Below, one piece after another: positions 55,717 through 64,000 of a DNA stretch of 64,000 nucleotides (its first letter is position 1; each line of letters begins with the position of its first letter). Under the pieces are notes generated by a model, which saw nothing but the letters and a program-made list of their open reading frames with translations, searched no databases and had not been told where the DNA came from. The position numbers and the translations under genes are program-made. The DNA is taken from positions 1-64,000 of the forward strand of contig JAFUKG010000020.1 of NCBI GenBank assembly GCA_017467865.1, read 5' to 3'. The stretch is from Clostridia bacterium. GTDB lineage: Bacteria > Bacillota > Clostridia > Oscillospirales > SIG627.

Positions 55717-56132
55717 TGTTCTTTTTCAAAAAACTGACCCCAAAGCAAAAAACGGGCAGGCGTGGCGAGAAGCTTGCCGCAGAGTTTTTGGAAAATAAGG
55801 GCTACCGCATTTTAGAACGGAATTTCAGAAGCGGAAGAAACGAAATAGATATTATCGCAAGCTTTTCGGGAGACCTTATATTCGTTGAGGTCAAGTCTAC
55901 CGCAAGCGACAAGGCGGAGGAAATAAAATTCCCCTCCGAAGCGGTTGACGCAAAAAAGAAAGGTCATATAATAGACTGCGCCATAGACTATATACAGTTA
56001 AAAAAACGTAAATTTTACGGCTACCGATTTGACGTTATAGAGGTGTATCTCAATCGTGATGAGCCTGAAATAAATCATATAGAAAATGCATTTTACATAA
56101 ACGAAAGGACTAAAAGACAATGGAACAGATAA
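55716..56132 (+). CDS. YraN/UPF0102 nuclease-like protein
   Basis: A 138-residue protein. GRRGEKLAAEFLENKGYRIL, RNFRSGRNEIDIIA and LIFVEVKST show the Glu...Asp...Glu-x-Lys layout of Holliday-junction-resolvase-like folds. The C-terminal DVIEVYL is also typical. The biochemical role of the family is not settled. It follows rnhB, the conserved order, and overlaps thrC by 13 bp. Confidence 0.9.
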   Translation: MFFFKKLTPKQKTGRRGEKLAAEFLENKGYRILERNFRSGRNEIDIIASFSGDLIFVEVKSTASDKAEEIKFPSEAVDAKKKGHIIDCAIDYIQLKKRKFYGYRFDVIEVYLNRDEPEINHIENAFYINERTKRQWNR

Positions 56133-57601
56133 TGTACAAAAGCACAAGAGGTTCAGAAAAGCTTTTGACCTCTGCCGAAGCTATAAAGAAGGGTATTGCC
56201 GAGGACGGCGGACTTTATATGCCTACCTCTATCCCCAAGGTTACTCTTGATTTTATTTCATCTATGGTAGACGATGAATACTGTGAGAGAGCATATAAAA
56301 TACTCTCCCTTTATCTCACCGATTACAACAAGGACACTCTTCACGAAATCTGCCGTAAGGCGTACTCGGACTGCCGTTTCAAGGGCGGTGCGGCACCCGT
56401 CGTAAAGCTTGACGAAAAAATAAGCGTTCTTGAGCTCTGGCACGGACCTACCTGCGCATTCAAGGATATGGCGCTTCAGATAATGCCCATGCTCCTTTCC
56501 GAGGCTCTTAAAATGACGGGTGAGGACAAGACGGCATTTATTCTCGTTGCAACCTCGGGTGATACGGGTAAGGCTGCCCTTGAGGGCTACCGCGATGTTG
56601 ACGGCGTTAAGATTATGGTTTTCTATCCCGAAAACGGTGTCAGCGCGATGCAGAAGCTTCAGATGGCATCCCAGGAGGGTGAAAACGTAAGCGTCGTTGC
56701 CATAAAGGGAAACTTCGACGATGCACAGACGGGCGTTAAAGAAATTTTCGCATCAAAGGAAATTGCCGAAAAGCTTCTTGAGAAGAATACCTTCTTATCA
56801 AGTGCAAACTCTATTAACTGGGGCAGACTTGTTCCTCAGGTAGCATACTACTTCTCGGCTTACTGCGATATGGTAAAGTCGGGTGAAATTAAGCTTGGCG
56901 ACAAGATAAACGTTGTAGTACCCACAGGTAACTTCGGAAATATCTTTGCAGGACACCTTGCAAGAGTTATGGGGCTTCCCGTAAACAAGTTCATCTGCGC
57001 ATCCAACAAAAACTCGGTGCTCACAGACTTTATCGAAAAGGGTGTTTACGACAAAAACCGCGACTTCTATCTCACCATGAGCCCCTCTATGGACATTCTC
57101 GTTTCTTCAAACGTTGAAAGAATGCTCTCCCTCATTGCCGACACCGACACAGTAAAGAGCTATATGTCAGCCCTTAAGACTGAGGGCATATACACCCTCT
57201 CGGACAGCGAGAAGGACGCATTAAAGTCGGGCTTCTCGGCAGGCTTTACAACCGAAGAGGAAACGGCTGACACCATAAACCGCGTTTACCACAATAAGGG
57301 CTATCTTCTTGATACACACACGGCGGTTGCCATGAAGTGCGCCGAGGATTTCAACGAAAAAACAGGTGCCGCCGAAAAGATGCTGGTAGTATCAACTGCA
57401 AGCCCCTATAAATTCGCAACCTCCGTTCTTGAAGCAATCGGCGGTGAAAAGGGTGTCTTGGGCATTGAAGCCCCCGAAAAGCTTGAAGCCTTCTCGAAGA
57501 AAGAAATTCCGCTTCCCCTTGTAAAATTACACGAGAAGCGGATAAGATTTACAAAATCTATTGAAAAAACCGAAATGGCAAAAGAGGTACTTGAGTTTTA
57601 G
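56120..57601 (+). CDS. thrC: Threonine synthase
   Basis: A 493-residue PLP enzyme. The PLP Lys is in GPTCAFKDMALQIMP; the substrate/phosphate loops are VATSGDTGKAALEGYRDV, GNFGNIFAGHLARVMG and SANSINWGRLVPQ. The length matches the long (group 2) ThrC. It makes threonine from O-phosphohomoserine. ATGs at 56120 and 56132 are both possible; AAAGGAC favours the first. It starts inside yraN and converges with the DUF1540 gene (4-bp overlap). Confidence 0.93.
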   Translation: MEQIMYKSTRGSEKLLTSAEAIKKGIAEDGGLYMPTSIPKVTLDFISSMVDDEYCERAYKILSLYLTDYNKDTLHEICRKAYSDCRFKGGAAPVVKLDEKISVLELWHGPTCAFKDMALQIMPMLLSEALKMTGEDKTAFILVATSGDTGKAALEGYRDVDGVKIMVFYPENGVSAMQKLQMASQEGENVSVVAIKGNFDDAQTGVKEIFASKEIAEKLLEKNTFLSSANSINWGRLVPQVAYYFSAYCDMVKSGEIKLGDKINVVVPTGNFGNIFAGHLARVMGLPVNKFICASNKNSVLTDFIEKGVYDKNRDFYLTMSPSMDILVSSNVERMLSLIADTDTVKSYMSALKTEGIYTLSDSEKDALKSGFSAGFTTEEETADTINRVYHNKGYLLDTHTAVAMKCAEDFNEKTGAAEKMLVVSTASPYKFATSVLEAIGGEKGVLGIEAPEKLEAFSKKEIPLPLVKLHEKRIRFTKSIEKTEMAKEVLEF

Positions 57602-57780
57602 TCACGTGCTTTAAACGTTGCGCAAATTGTATCGGCACTTGTCTTTGCGTGGTTAGGTCCTACACTTATTTCCTTAACGGTGCAATATCTCTCACCGTCG
57701 TGGTAGGTGCAGTTCTTAACCATACAGGATATACCCTCGTTGTGCTTCTTTATAGCACATCCGTCTTTGTTACAGCTCAT
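57598..57780 (-). CDS. DUF1540 cysteine-rich protein
   Basis: The 60-residue product starts at the ATG at 57780 after AAAGGAGAG. Cysteines appear as CNKDGC, SCMVKNC, YC and ICATF, the DUF1540 spacing (two CxxxxC-type loops with later single Cys). Such proteins are common in spore-forming Clostridia, probably bind a metal, and have no assigned role. Its stop overlaps thrC's stop in the convergent arrangement. Confidence 0.8.
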   Translation of the reverse strand: MSCNKDGCAIKKHNEGISCMVKNCTYHDGERYCTVKEISVGPNHAKTSADTICATFKARD

Positions 57781-57825
57781 AATCATCTCTCCTTTCTTTG
57801 AGATACAAGAGTATTGTAACCAAAA

Positions 57826-57942
57826 CAAAATTAATTATTATAATTTGCCTTTAGGCAAATTTACCACAATTCTTAATTATACATTTCTTAATTATACATT
57901 CTGCATTCTCCTTTCAGGAAATGCAGAATACATTTCCTGAAA
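57826..57942. repeat. Heptamer/palindrome repeat
   Basis: AATTTGCC TTTA GGCAAATT palindrome (57843), TTAATTATACATT twice, TCTGCATTC. Then a perfect stem at 57907-57942: TCTCCTTTCAGGAAATG with CATTTCCTGAAAGGAG; this last stem includes the RBS of the next gene. Confidence 0.55.
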
Positions 57943-57953
57943 GGAGCACGAAT

Positions 57954-58655
57954 ATGGCTGTATTTACTTTAGCAGACCTGCATTTGTCCTTTGCTGTGGA
58001 CAAGCCTATGGATATATTCGGCTCTCTTTGGGAGGGGCACACAGAGAAGCTGTCGGAATATTGGAACTACATGGTAAAAGAAGAGGACACCGTAATAGTA
58101 CCCGGCGATATTTCATGGGCGATGAACGTATCAGAGGCGGAAGAGGATTTCAGATACATCAACGCTCTGAACGGCAAAAAGATAATAATGAAGGGCAACC
58201 ACGATTATTGGTGGCAGAGCTTAAAAAAGCTGAATGAATTTATCACAGAAAAAGGCTTCGACACCATAAAATTCTTGCACAACGGAGCATACGCCGCCGA
58301 AAACCTTATCATTGCAGGCTCACGCGGCTGGGCTTGCGAGTCATCTCCCTCGGCAGAGGACAGAAAGATTATTGCAAGAGAGGCGATACGCTTCGACCTG
58401 TCTCTCAGCGAGGCGAAAAAGCTTCGGGGGGACAGTGACAGAGAAATCGTAGCATTTTCCCACTATCCCGTGCTCTCTCCCGGCGAGGAGACCTCTCCCA
58501 TATTAGAGGTTTTAGTAAAGCACGGCATTAAACGACTGTACTACGGACACCTTCACGGGGTGAAAGAGGAGCGCCTTATAAAAAAAGCGGGGGGAATTGA
58601 CTTAACACTTGTGTCTGCAGACTTCAGAATGTTCACTCCCGTGAGAATAAATTGA
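57954..58655 (+). CDS. Calcineurin-like metallophosphoesterase
   Basis: The 233-residue cytoplasmic protein starts at the ATG at 57954 (GAAAGGAG before it). Metal-site motifs: FTLADLHLSF, VIVPGDISWAM, MKGNHDYWW, AFSHYPVLSP and RLYYGHLHG. It resembles YkuE/phosphohydrolase-type enzymes of Firmicutes with the conserved WEGHTEKLSEYW stretch. Substrate unknown. The RBS lies inside a perfect inverted repeat, which could limit translation. Confidence 0.85.
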   Translation: MAVFTLADLHLSFAVDKPMDIFGSLWEGHTEKLSEYWNYMVKEEDTVIVPGDISWAMNVSEAEEDFRYINALNGKKIIMKGNHDYWWQSLKKLNEFITEKGFDTIKFLHNGAYAAENLIIAGSRGWACESSPSAEDRKIIAREAIRFDLSLSEAKKLRGDSDREIVAFSHYPVLSPGEETSPILEVLVKHGIKRLYYGHLHGVKEERLIKKAGGIDLTLVSADFRMFTPVRIN

Positions 58656-58675
58656 AAAATTTTTGCACTATATAC

Positions 58676-58703
58676 TTGACAAATTTTGTATTTAGTATAA
58701 AAT
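58676..58703 (+). promoter_or_regulatory. Promoter of tig
   Basis: TTGACA (58676-58681), 16-bp spacer, TAAAAT (58698-58703). A TATAAT at 58715 may mark a second start. Confidence 0.55.
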
Positions 58704-58727
58704 ATAGTATGAATTATAATGTATAGA

Positions 58728-58775
58728 TATATGTAATACGAGATGAATCCTTGTCTTGACTTTAAGTTACATATA
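58728..58775 (+). promoter_or_regulatory. Leader stem just before the tig RBS
   Basis: TATATGTAA (58728-58736) pairs with TTACATATA (58767-58775), 9 bp around a 30-base loop, ending two bases before the SD AGGAGG. Confidence 0.4.
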
Positions 58776-58789
58776 GCAGGAGGAAAAAA

Positions 58790-60271
58790 ATGAGCGTAAA
58801 AAACGTTACAACTGCTGAAAAGAATCAGGTAAAGCTTGAGCTTGTTATAGCAAAGGCTGATTTCGACAACGCAGTAAACAAGGCATACCGTAAGAACGTA
58901 GGTAAGATTACAGTTCCCGGTTTCAGAAAGGGTAAGGCTCCCCGCAGCATTATCGAAAAAATGTACGGCAAGGGAGTATTCTATGAGGATGCTCTTAACG
59001 ATATTCTCCCCGACGAGCTTTCAAAGGCTGTTGAGGAAAAGAAGCTTGACGTAGTAAGCCGTCCCGAAATCGAAGTTGGCGAAATTACAGATGAGGGTGT
59101 TGAAGTAACAGCTATCTACTTCGTTAAGCCCGAGGTTACTCTCAAGAGCTATAAGGGTCTTGAGGTTACAAAGACTCTTCGCGCCGTAACAGAGGATGAC
59201 GTAAACCACGAGATTGACCACGCAAGAGAAAGAGCATCAAGAATGGTTGAAGTAGACCGTGCCGCTGAAAAGGGCGACTTTGCTACTATCGACTATCTTG
59301 GCACCGTTGACGGCGTTGCATTCGACGGCGGTAAGGACGAGGGACACAAGCTTGAGCTTGGTTCAGGCGCATTCATTCCCGGCTTTGAGGACCAGATCGT
59401 AGGTCACAAGGTAGGAGATGCATTCGACGTTAACGTTACCTTCCCCGAAGAGTATCATGCAGAAGACCTTAAGGGCAAGGCTGCAGTATTTGCAGTTAAG
59501 CTTCACAAGCTTGAGGTTAAGGAGCTTCCCGCTCTTGACGACGAATTTGCAAAGGACGTTTCAGAATTTGATACTCTTGATGAATATAAGGCTGACGTTA
59601 AGGCAAATATAGAGAAGAGATACGCTGACATGGCTGACAGCGACGTTGAAAATCAGATAAAGATGGCGCTTGTTGAGGCTGTTGAGGCTGATATCCCCGA
59701 GTGCATGTTTGAAAACGAAGTTGAAGCTATGATTCAGGACTATTCTTACAGGATGCAGTCTCAGGGCATTTCTATGGAAATGTACATGAAGTATACAGGC
59801 ATGACTATGGAAAACTTCAAGGAGCAGTTCAAGCCTCAGGCTGAAAGTCAGGTTAAGCTTCAGCTCGCTCTTGAAAAGATTGTTGAGCTTGAAAGCATCA
59901 CCGCTACCGAGGAGGACGTAGAGGCTGAATACGCAAAGCTTGCAGAAGCTTACAAGATGGAAGTTGAAAAGATCAAGGAAGCTATCCAGGCAGAAATGCT
60001 TAAGAAGGACATTGCAGTTAATAAGGCAGTAGCTCTTGTTAAGGAAAATGCAAAGATAACAGAAAAGGCAGAGGGTGAGGAAAAGCCCAAGAAGGCTCCC
60101 GTCAAGAAAACCGCTGCTAAGAAAGCAGAAGAGAAGGCTGAAGGCGAAGAGGCTCCCAAGAAGGCTCCCGCTAAAAAGACAACCGCTACCAAGTCTACAA
60201 CTGCAACTAAGACAACAACCGCAAAGAAAACCACTGCAACAAAGGCTAAGAAAGAAGACAAAGCCGAATAA
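58790..60271 (+). CDS. tig: Trigger factor with a lysine-rich C-terminal tail
   Basis: A 493-residue protein. The ribosome-binding signature GFRKGKAPRSIIEKMYG (residues ~44-60), the FKBP-type PPIase domain (FATIDYLGTVDGVAFDGGK, LGSGAFIPGFEDQIVG) and the helical chaperone arms are intact to ~residue 425. A ~65-residue tail of Lys, Ala, Pro and Thr (APVKKTAAKKAEEKAEG, TTATKSTTATKTTTAKKTTA) is added beyond the usual end. It folds nascent chains at the ribosome exit. Heads a tig-clpP-clpX block. Confidence 0.93.
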   Translation: MSVKNVTTAEKNQVKLELVIAKADFDNAVNKAYRKNVGKITVPGFRKGKAPRSIIEKMYGKGVFYEDALNDILPDELSKAVEEKKLDVVSRPEIEVGEITDEGVEVTAIYFVKPEVTLKSYKGLEVTKTLRAVTEDDVNHEIDHARERASRMVEVDRAAEKGDFATIDYLGTVDGVAFDGGKDEGHKLELGSGAFIPGFEDQIVGHKVGDAFDVNVTFPEEYHAEDLKGKAAVFAVKLHKLEVKELPALDDEFAKDVSEFDTLDEYKADVKANIEKRYADMADSDVENQIKMALVEAVEADIPECMFENEVEAMIQDYSYRMQSQGISMEMYMKYTGMTMENFKEQFKPQAESQVKLQLALEKIVELESITATEEDVEAEYAKLAEAYKMEVEKIKEAIQAEMLKKDIAVNKAVALVKENAKITEKAEGEEKPKKAPVKKTAAKKAEEKAEGEEAPKKAPAKKTTATKSTTATKTTTAKKTTATKAKKEDKAE

Positions 60272-60298
60272 ACCCGTACTTCCAAAGGAGGAAAACCA

Positions 60299-60883
60299 AT
60301 GCCATTTGTACCAATGGTCGTAGAACAAACAGGACGTGGAGAACGCTCTTACGACATCTATTCAAGACTTTTAAACGACAGAATAGTATTTCTCGCCGAT
60401 GAAGTCAATGACGCTACCGCTACCCTTGTAGTTGCTCAGCTTCTTTTCCTTGAAGCTCAGGACCCCGACAAGGATATAAGCCTTTATATCAACTCACCCG
60501 GCGGTTCAATAAGTGCGGGTATGGCGATATACGACACTATGAACTTTATCAAGTGCGACGTTTCTACTATTTGTATAGGTATGGCGGCAAGTATGGGCGC
60601 TTTCCTTCTTGCGGCAGGTACCCCAGGCAAGCGCTTCGCTCTTCCCTACAGTGAAATTATGATTCACCAGCCCCTTGGCGGAATGCAGGGGCAAGCCAGC
60701 GACATAAAGATTCACGCAGACCACATTCTCCGTGTACGCAATAATATGAACAGAATTCTTGCTGAAAAGACAGGTAAGGACATCTCGGTCATTGAACGCG
60801 ACACCGAGCGTGACAACTTTATGACAAGTGCCGAGGCTCTTGAGTATGGACTCATTGACAAGGTTCTCGACAAGCGAATATAG
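60299..60883 (+). CDS. clpP: ATP-dependent Clp protease proteolytic subunit
   Basis: A 194-residue protein. Catalytic Ser in [14 protein letters not shown], His in [11 protein letters not shown] and the Asp in the following helix ([12 protein letters not shown]). [19 protein letters not shown] is the conserved handle region. It forms the 14-mer protease chamber served by ClpX. AAAGGAGG precedes the ATG. Confidence 0.96.
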   Translation: MPFVPMVVEQTGRGERSYDIYSRLLNDRIVFLADEVNDATATLVVAQLLFLEAQDPDKDISLYINSPGGSISAGMAIYDTMNFIKCDVSTICIGMAASMGAFLLAAGTPGKRFALPYSEIMIHQPLGGMQGQASDIKIHADHILRVRNNMNRILAEKTGKDISVIERDTERDNFMTSAEALEYGLIDKVLDKRI

Positions 60884-60886
60884 AAA

Positions 60887-60919
60887 TATGGGCTGTAAAA
60901 AATAATTTTTACAGCCCAT
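60887..60919 (+). terminator. Terminator between clpP and clpX
   Basis: ATGGGCTGTAAAAA / TTTTTACAGCCCAT with loop ATAA. It probably ends part of the clpP transcripts; clpX follows 20 bp later with no obvious separate promoter. Confidence 0.6.
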
Positions 60920-60939
60920 TTATCCATAGCGAGGAAACT

Positions 60940-62163
60940 ATGACAGACAATAATAATAATTTTTGTTCCTTTTGCAAGAAAAGCGAAAAGGAAACGGGAC
61001 TTCTTATTGCAGGACCCGACGGTGTAAAGATTTGCCGTAACTGTGTTGACCTTTGCGATATGATTTTTGAAGAAAACGACGAGGCAAAAAAGGACGGTCA
61101 AGGGCTGAGCCTTGACACTCTCCCCCGCCCCGAAGAGATAAAGCGTACCCTTGACGAGTACGTTATCGGTCAGGATGATGCCAAGGTCACTCTTTCGGTA
61201 GCGGTATACAACCACTACAAGAGAATACTTCAAAAAAATAGTGACGACGGTGTTGAAATTCAGAAGAGCAACGTTCTTCTCCTTGGCTCCACAGGTGTTG
61301 GTAAGACCTACCTTGCCCAAACCCTTGCCAAGACACTTCGTGTTCCCTTTGCCATTGCCGACGCTACAACTCTTACCGAGGCAGGATACGTGGGTGAGGA
61401 CGTTGAAAACATACTGCTCCGTCTTATTCAGGCGGCAGACTTCGACATTGAAAGAGCCGAAAAGGGTATTATTTACATTGACGAAATTGACAAAATATCT
61501 CGTCGCAGTGAAAACCGCTCCATTACCCGAGACGTATCGGGTGAGGGCGTTCAGCAGGCTCTTCTGAAAATTCTTGAGGGTACAATTTCAAACGTGCCCC
61601 CTCAGGGCGGAAGAAAGCATCCCAATCAGGAGTTTATACAAATAGACACCTCAAACATTCTCTTCATCTGCGGGGGTGCATTTGACGGCATAAACGAGAT
61701 TATAGAACAGCGTTCGGGTAAGCAAATTATCGGATACAGCGGAAGTGTTCAGACCAAAGCTGACAAGAAGAAGGAAAACGTCTTAAAGAAGCTTGAGGCT
61801 CACGACCTTGTAAAGTACGGACTTATTCCCGAAATCGTAGGAAGAATTCCCATGATAGTCACGCTGGACGCTCTTGACGAAAGCGCTTTCGTGCGCATTC
61901 TCACCGAGCCGAGGAACTCACTTGTAAAGCAATATCAGAAGCTTTTTGAGATGGACGGCATAAAGCTTACCTTCAAGAAGGACGCCATCGAGGCTATTGC
62001 CAAGAAGGCGTGCGAAAACAACACGGGAGCTAGAGGACTGAGAGCTATTATGGAAGGAATTATGCTTGAATATATGTATTCTCTGCCCTCCAACAAAGAC
62101 GCAAAGGAGCTCATCATTACCAAATCCGCAGTCGAAAAAACAAGAAAAGCTATTATAAAATAA
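60940..62163 (+). CDS. clpX: ATP-dependent Clp protease ATP-binding subunit ClpX
   Basis: A 407-residue AAA+ unfoldase. The N-terminal zinc domain has [11 protein letters not shown] and [11 protein letters not shown]. Walker A is [19 protein letters not shown], Walker [17 protein letters not shown], then [15 protein letters not shown], the IGY-type loop around [10 protein letters not shown], and sensor 2 [11 protein letters not shown]. It recognises tagged proteins and feeds ClpP. Its RBS GCGAGGA is modest. Confidence 0.96.
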   Translation: MTDNNNNFCSFCKKSEKETGLLIAGPDGVKICRNCVDLCDMIFEENDEAKKDGQGLSLDTLPRPEEIKRTLDEYVIGQDDAKVTLSVAVYNHYKRILQKNSDDGVEIQKSNVLLLGSTGVGKTYLAQTLAKTLRVPFAIADATTLTEAGYVGEDVENILLRLIQAADFDIERAEKGIIYIDEIDKISRRSENRSITRDVSGEGVQQALLKILEGTISNVPPQGGRKHPNQEFIQIDTSNILFICGGAFDGINEIIEQRSGKQIIGYSGSVQTKADKKKENVLKKLEAHDLVKYGLIPEIVGRIPMIVTLDALDESAFVRILTEPRNSLVKQYQKLFEMDGIKLTFKKDAIEAIAKKACENNTGARGLRAIMEGIMLEYMYSLPSNKDAKELIITKSAVEKTRKAIIK

Positions 62164-62190
62164 GAAAAGCCCAATTGGGCTTTTCTTGTT
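62162..62190 (+). terminator. Terminator after clpX
   Basis: AAGAAAAGCCC AATT GGGCTTTTCTT plus GTTTT, beginning at the stop codon. Confidence 0.85.
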
Positions 62191-62194
62191 TTAT

Positions 62195-62463
62195 AATGCT
62201 GAATGATGAATGATGAATGCAGAATTATGGTTGATTTGCCTTTGGCAAATCTTCATTTAATCAATATTTAAGGGGAGCACTTTTTTGTAAAAGTGTTCCC
62301 CCTATAACCCCTATGAAAATAATAATTAAATTTTTATTATAGTTTTCGTGGGTGTTTGAGGGAGCGTTTTTATAAAAAGCACTCCCTCAAGATATAATAA
62401 ATTAATTTTCCTTTGGAAAATTTTCCTTAATTCTGCATTCTGCATTCATCATTTTGCATTATA
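62195..62463. repeat. Composite repeat region between clpX and the solute-binding protein gene
   Basis: Left end AATGCTGAATGATGAATGATG with palindrome GATTTGCC TTT GGCAAATC (62233); right end TCTGCATTCTGCATTCATC. Inside are two long hairpins, GGGGAGCACTTTT...AAAAGTGTTCCCC (62271-62300) and CTTGAGGGAGTGC-type arms at 62353-62391. No coding frame with an RBS. Confidence 0.6.
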
Positions 62464-62513
62464 AATTAGGATAAAATTAAGAGCCTTTCGGCTCTTAATT
62501 TTATCCTAATTTA
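62464..62513. terminator. 23-bp-stem terminator overlapping the solute-binding protein gene end
   Basis: Arms 62464-62486 and 62491-62513 are perfectly complementary (core ATTAAGAGCC / GGCTCTTAAT) with loop TTTC. The stop codon of the minus-strand gene is inside the right arm. Confidence 0.75.
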
Positions 62514-63988
62514 TCAAACACCTTGGTAATCTTTTTAAAATGATTCTTAGCCATGGTGTAACGCTCGGCGTAGTAGGACTCAAAGTTGGAGGAGCCGGTG
62601 CCAATGATATCGGAAAGCATAAAGCCGAAGCCCTTCCAGTTATCGTAGATATAGCCGAAGTCGTAGGTACGTCCTTCAAGAACTACGTCGAGAACCTCCT
62701 TGGACTCGCTGTCACGGAGATATCTTGTTTTAAGAGCGATTTCATAAAGGGTGGGAATAACCTGCTTGTAGGACTCGGCTGAGAGTGCCTCTATACAGGT
62801 TCCTACAAACTCGGTATCCGTACAGGTCTTGGGAACGGCGAGACAGTTGTGCTCACCGGGAGCCATTGTGTGATAGTCCTGCTGATTTTCGTTCCACTTG
62901 GGAAGGGGAAGAATTCCATATTCGTCCTCAAAGTTTCTGAACTGCTCGCTTGTGGGAGAGCCTATTGTCGCAACAGTAAATATGGCTCTTCTCTCAAAGA
63001 AGATACTGTTTTTCTGTTTTTCGCTGTTGTTTGCATAGTAACAGCCCTTAGTGTTATAGCAAAGATCGTAAAGAGTGGTAACGATATTATTTATCTTGTC
63101 GGTCTTAATAGCTACCACGGGAACACCGTCCTCATTTTTATCGGCTACGGGGTTGTCAAACGCCCACAGCCAGCATCCAATATAGGTGCCCCACCAATGG
63201 TCCTGCTCAAAGCCGTAGAAATCTCCAAGGCTCTTATCGCCCGAGCCGTCGGTGTCGGTGTATACGTCCTTGATAAGATTATAGAAATAATCGTAGGTCC
63301 AGTCACCGTTCTTTACAACCTCATAGAGATTGCCCATATCATAGGCAGACGCCAAATTCTTATTGAACGCCATACAGAAGGTGCCTGAAATTGCGCTGTA
63401 ATTAAAGTCGGAAATAGCAAGAATACACTTGCCGTCATAGGTAAGCTCATCGGCGTTGGAGGATGCCCACCAAGGCTTTGTGAAGTCAACGTTGGGAATA
63501 TCGTACCAGTTGAGGAATACGTTCTTGAGTACGAGACCGCCTGCTGCCATAGTCTGGGATGAATAAAGGTCAAATTCATCGGCACCTGCAAGAATGTTCT
63601 TGGATGCCCATTCGTTTACCTCGCCGTAGCTTCCCGTATATACTACTTCCATTTCAAAATTGAAGCGGTCTTCAACCGTCTTGTTACGGTTAAATTTTGC
63701 ATCGGCGATAAGGTTACCCTTGTTTCTGTCCTCTTCTTCTACAAAGAAATCGTCCTTATTGTGCGATACGAGTCTGAGCTTTCTGCCACCGAAGTCATAT
63801 TCGCCAAGTCCGTCGGCAACCTCGGCACGCTCGGCGAAGATGTCGCCTTCCTGCATTCCCACAGAGGGTAAATCCTGCTTTCCGCCAACCTCTTCTACGG
63901 GCTCTTCTTCATTGCAGGATGTTAAAGTAAACACCGCCGCCGTCATGAGCATTAAAGCCGAAAGAAAAAGTGATAAAATCCTTTTCAT
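62501..63988 (-). CDS. Extracellular solute-binding lipoprotein (ABC transporter type)
   Basis: A 495-residue protein with a lipoprotein signal (MKRILSLFLSALMLMTAAVF, lipobox LTSC, Cys25) and an acidic linker. The body has features of family 1 solute-binding proteins of carbohydrate ABC importers: NKGNLIADAKFNRNKTVEDR near the N-terminus, a central DPxxD-like KSLGDFYGFEQDHWW, IFFERRAIFTVATIGSP, and EYGILPLPKWNENQQDYHT. It captures a sugar or oligosaccharide outside the cell. No permease or ATPase genes are in view; they may lie beyond the right edge. GAGGAC precedes the ATG. Confidence 0.82.
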   Translation of the reverse strand: MKRILSLFLSALMLMTAAVFTLTSCNEEEPVEEVGGKQDLPSVGMQEGDIFAERAEVADGLGEYDFGGRKLRLVSHNKDDFFVEEEDRNKGNLIADAKFNRNKTVEDRFNFEMEVVYTGSYGEVNEWASKNILAGADEFDLYSSQTMAAGGLVLKNVFLNWYDIPNVDFTKPWWASSNADELTYDGKCILAISDFNYSAISGTFCMAFNKNLASAYDMGNLYEVVKNGDWTYDYFYNLIKDVYTDTDGSGDKSLGDFYGFEQDHWWGTYIGCWLWAFDNPVADKNEDGVPVVAIKTDKINNIVTTLYDLCYNTKGCYYANNSEKQKNSIFFERRAIFTVATIGSPTSEQFRNFEDEYGILPLPKWNENQQDYHTMAPGEHNCLAVPKTCTDTEFVGTCIEALSAESYKQVIPTLYEIALKTRYLRDSESKEVLDVVLEGRTYDFGYIYDNWKGFGFMLSDIIGTGSSNFESYYAERYTMAKNHFKKITKVFDKLG

Positions 63989-64000
63989 ATAAAGTCCTCC

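Noticed and set aside
59561-60328. 255-codon frame antisense to the end of tig
   Set aside because: Leu/Cys/Phe-rich product created by the lysine-rich tail read backwards; overlaps clpP's start.

Overview
The window reads as a chromosomal segment of a spore-forming, anaerobic, Gram-positive Clostridia-type bacterium, probably a gut or rumen lineage. The evidence is sporulation genes (YqfC, YqfD, a YlbJ-like protein), NfnAB flavin-based electron bifurcation, the Rex redox repressor, strong AGGAGGT-type ribosome binding sites with occasional GTG/TTG starts, an SLH-domain surface protein, many lipoproteins, and a B12 riboswitch upstream of a DUF4430/ECF pair. I see no rRNA, CRISPR array, transposase or phage genes. 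Most genes are core housekeeping functions; novelty lies mainly in the intergenic DNA and in a few small regulated modules.

Layout. 1-6.1 kb: two tandem paralogous secreted repeat proteins with near-identical promoter blocks. 6.1-8.5 kb: B12 riboswitch, DUF4430 lipoprotein and ECF S component, then a PaaI thioesterase and a YitT membrane protein. 8.5-14.6 kb: a GH20-like protein, a broken and an intact tRNA-Ser(UGA), an rsmF-like/PHP/eutH operon, and tRNA-Ser(GCU) followed by an array of small variable hairpins. 14.8-18 kb: GLUG-repeat surface protein with a lipoprotein. 18-20.1 kb: a ferredoxin-thioredoxin reductase/thioredoxin pair and a divergent HTH/zinc-ribbon/coiled-coil module with a clear palindromic operator. 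20.1-27.3 kb: cysK-like/MFS operon, alkaline phosphatase, an attenuator-controlled uracil/xanthine permease, and DnaD/DnaC-type primosome genes. 27.4-29.5 kb: sugar nucleotidyltransferase and a small island with a candidate type I toxin-antitoxin locus, a DUF6809 protein and an XRE regulator. 29.5-35.7 kb: phoH, yqfD, yqfC, ylbJ, nfnAB, ybeY. 35.9-44.3 kb: prs, cinA, two membrane proteins, era, recO, mutS2. 44.5-50.9 kb: SLH phosphoesterase, galU, dCMP deaminase, rimI, tsaD, rex. 51-62.2 kb: DUF6062, 8-oxoG glycosylase, signal peptidase, rbgA, rnhB, yraN, thrC, tig, clpP, clpX. 62.5-64 kb: a solute-binding lipoprotein.

How things fit together. Several operons are stitched by 1-23 bp overlaps: rsmF-like/PHP/eutH, MFS/cysK, yqfC/yqfD, nfnA/nfnB/ybeY, era/recO/mutS2, rimI/tsaD, signal peptidase/rbgA, rnhB/yraN/thrC. 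tig-clpP-clpX is a protein-quality-control block. Intergenic spaces are filled with repeats: a family built of ATTCTGC/GCAGAAT heptamers plus short A/T-rich palindromes (about a dozen copies), a ~105-bp repeat whose stem covaries between three copies, a hairpin array, and a ~200-bp inverted-repeat element.

The best candidates for little-described biology are the type I toxin-antitoxin locus at 28.47-28.78 kb, the covarying ~105-bp repeat at 39.85, 40.09 and 44.32 kb, the Shine-Dalgarno-sequestering hairpin in front of an ATT-initiated membrane protein at 38.2 kb, and the HTH/zinc-ribbon/coiled-coil module at 18.7-20.1 kb. All functional statements come from reading the sequence and family knowledge; no database search was run.
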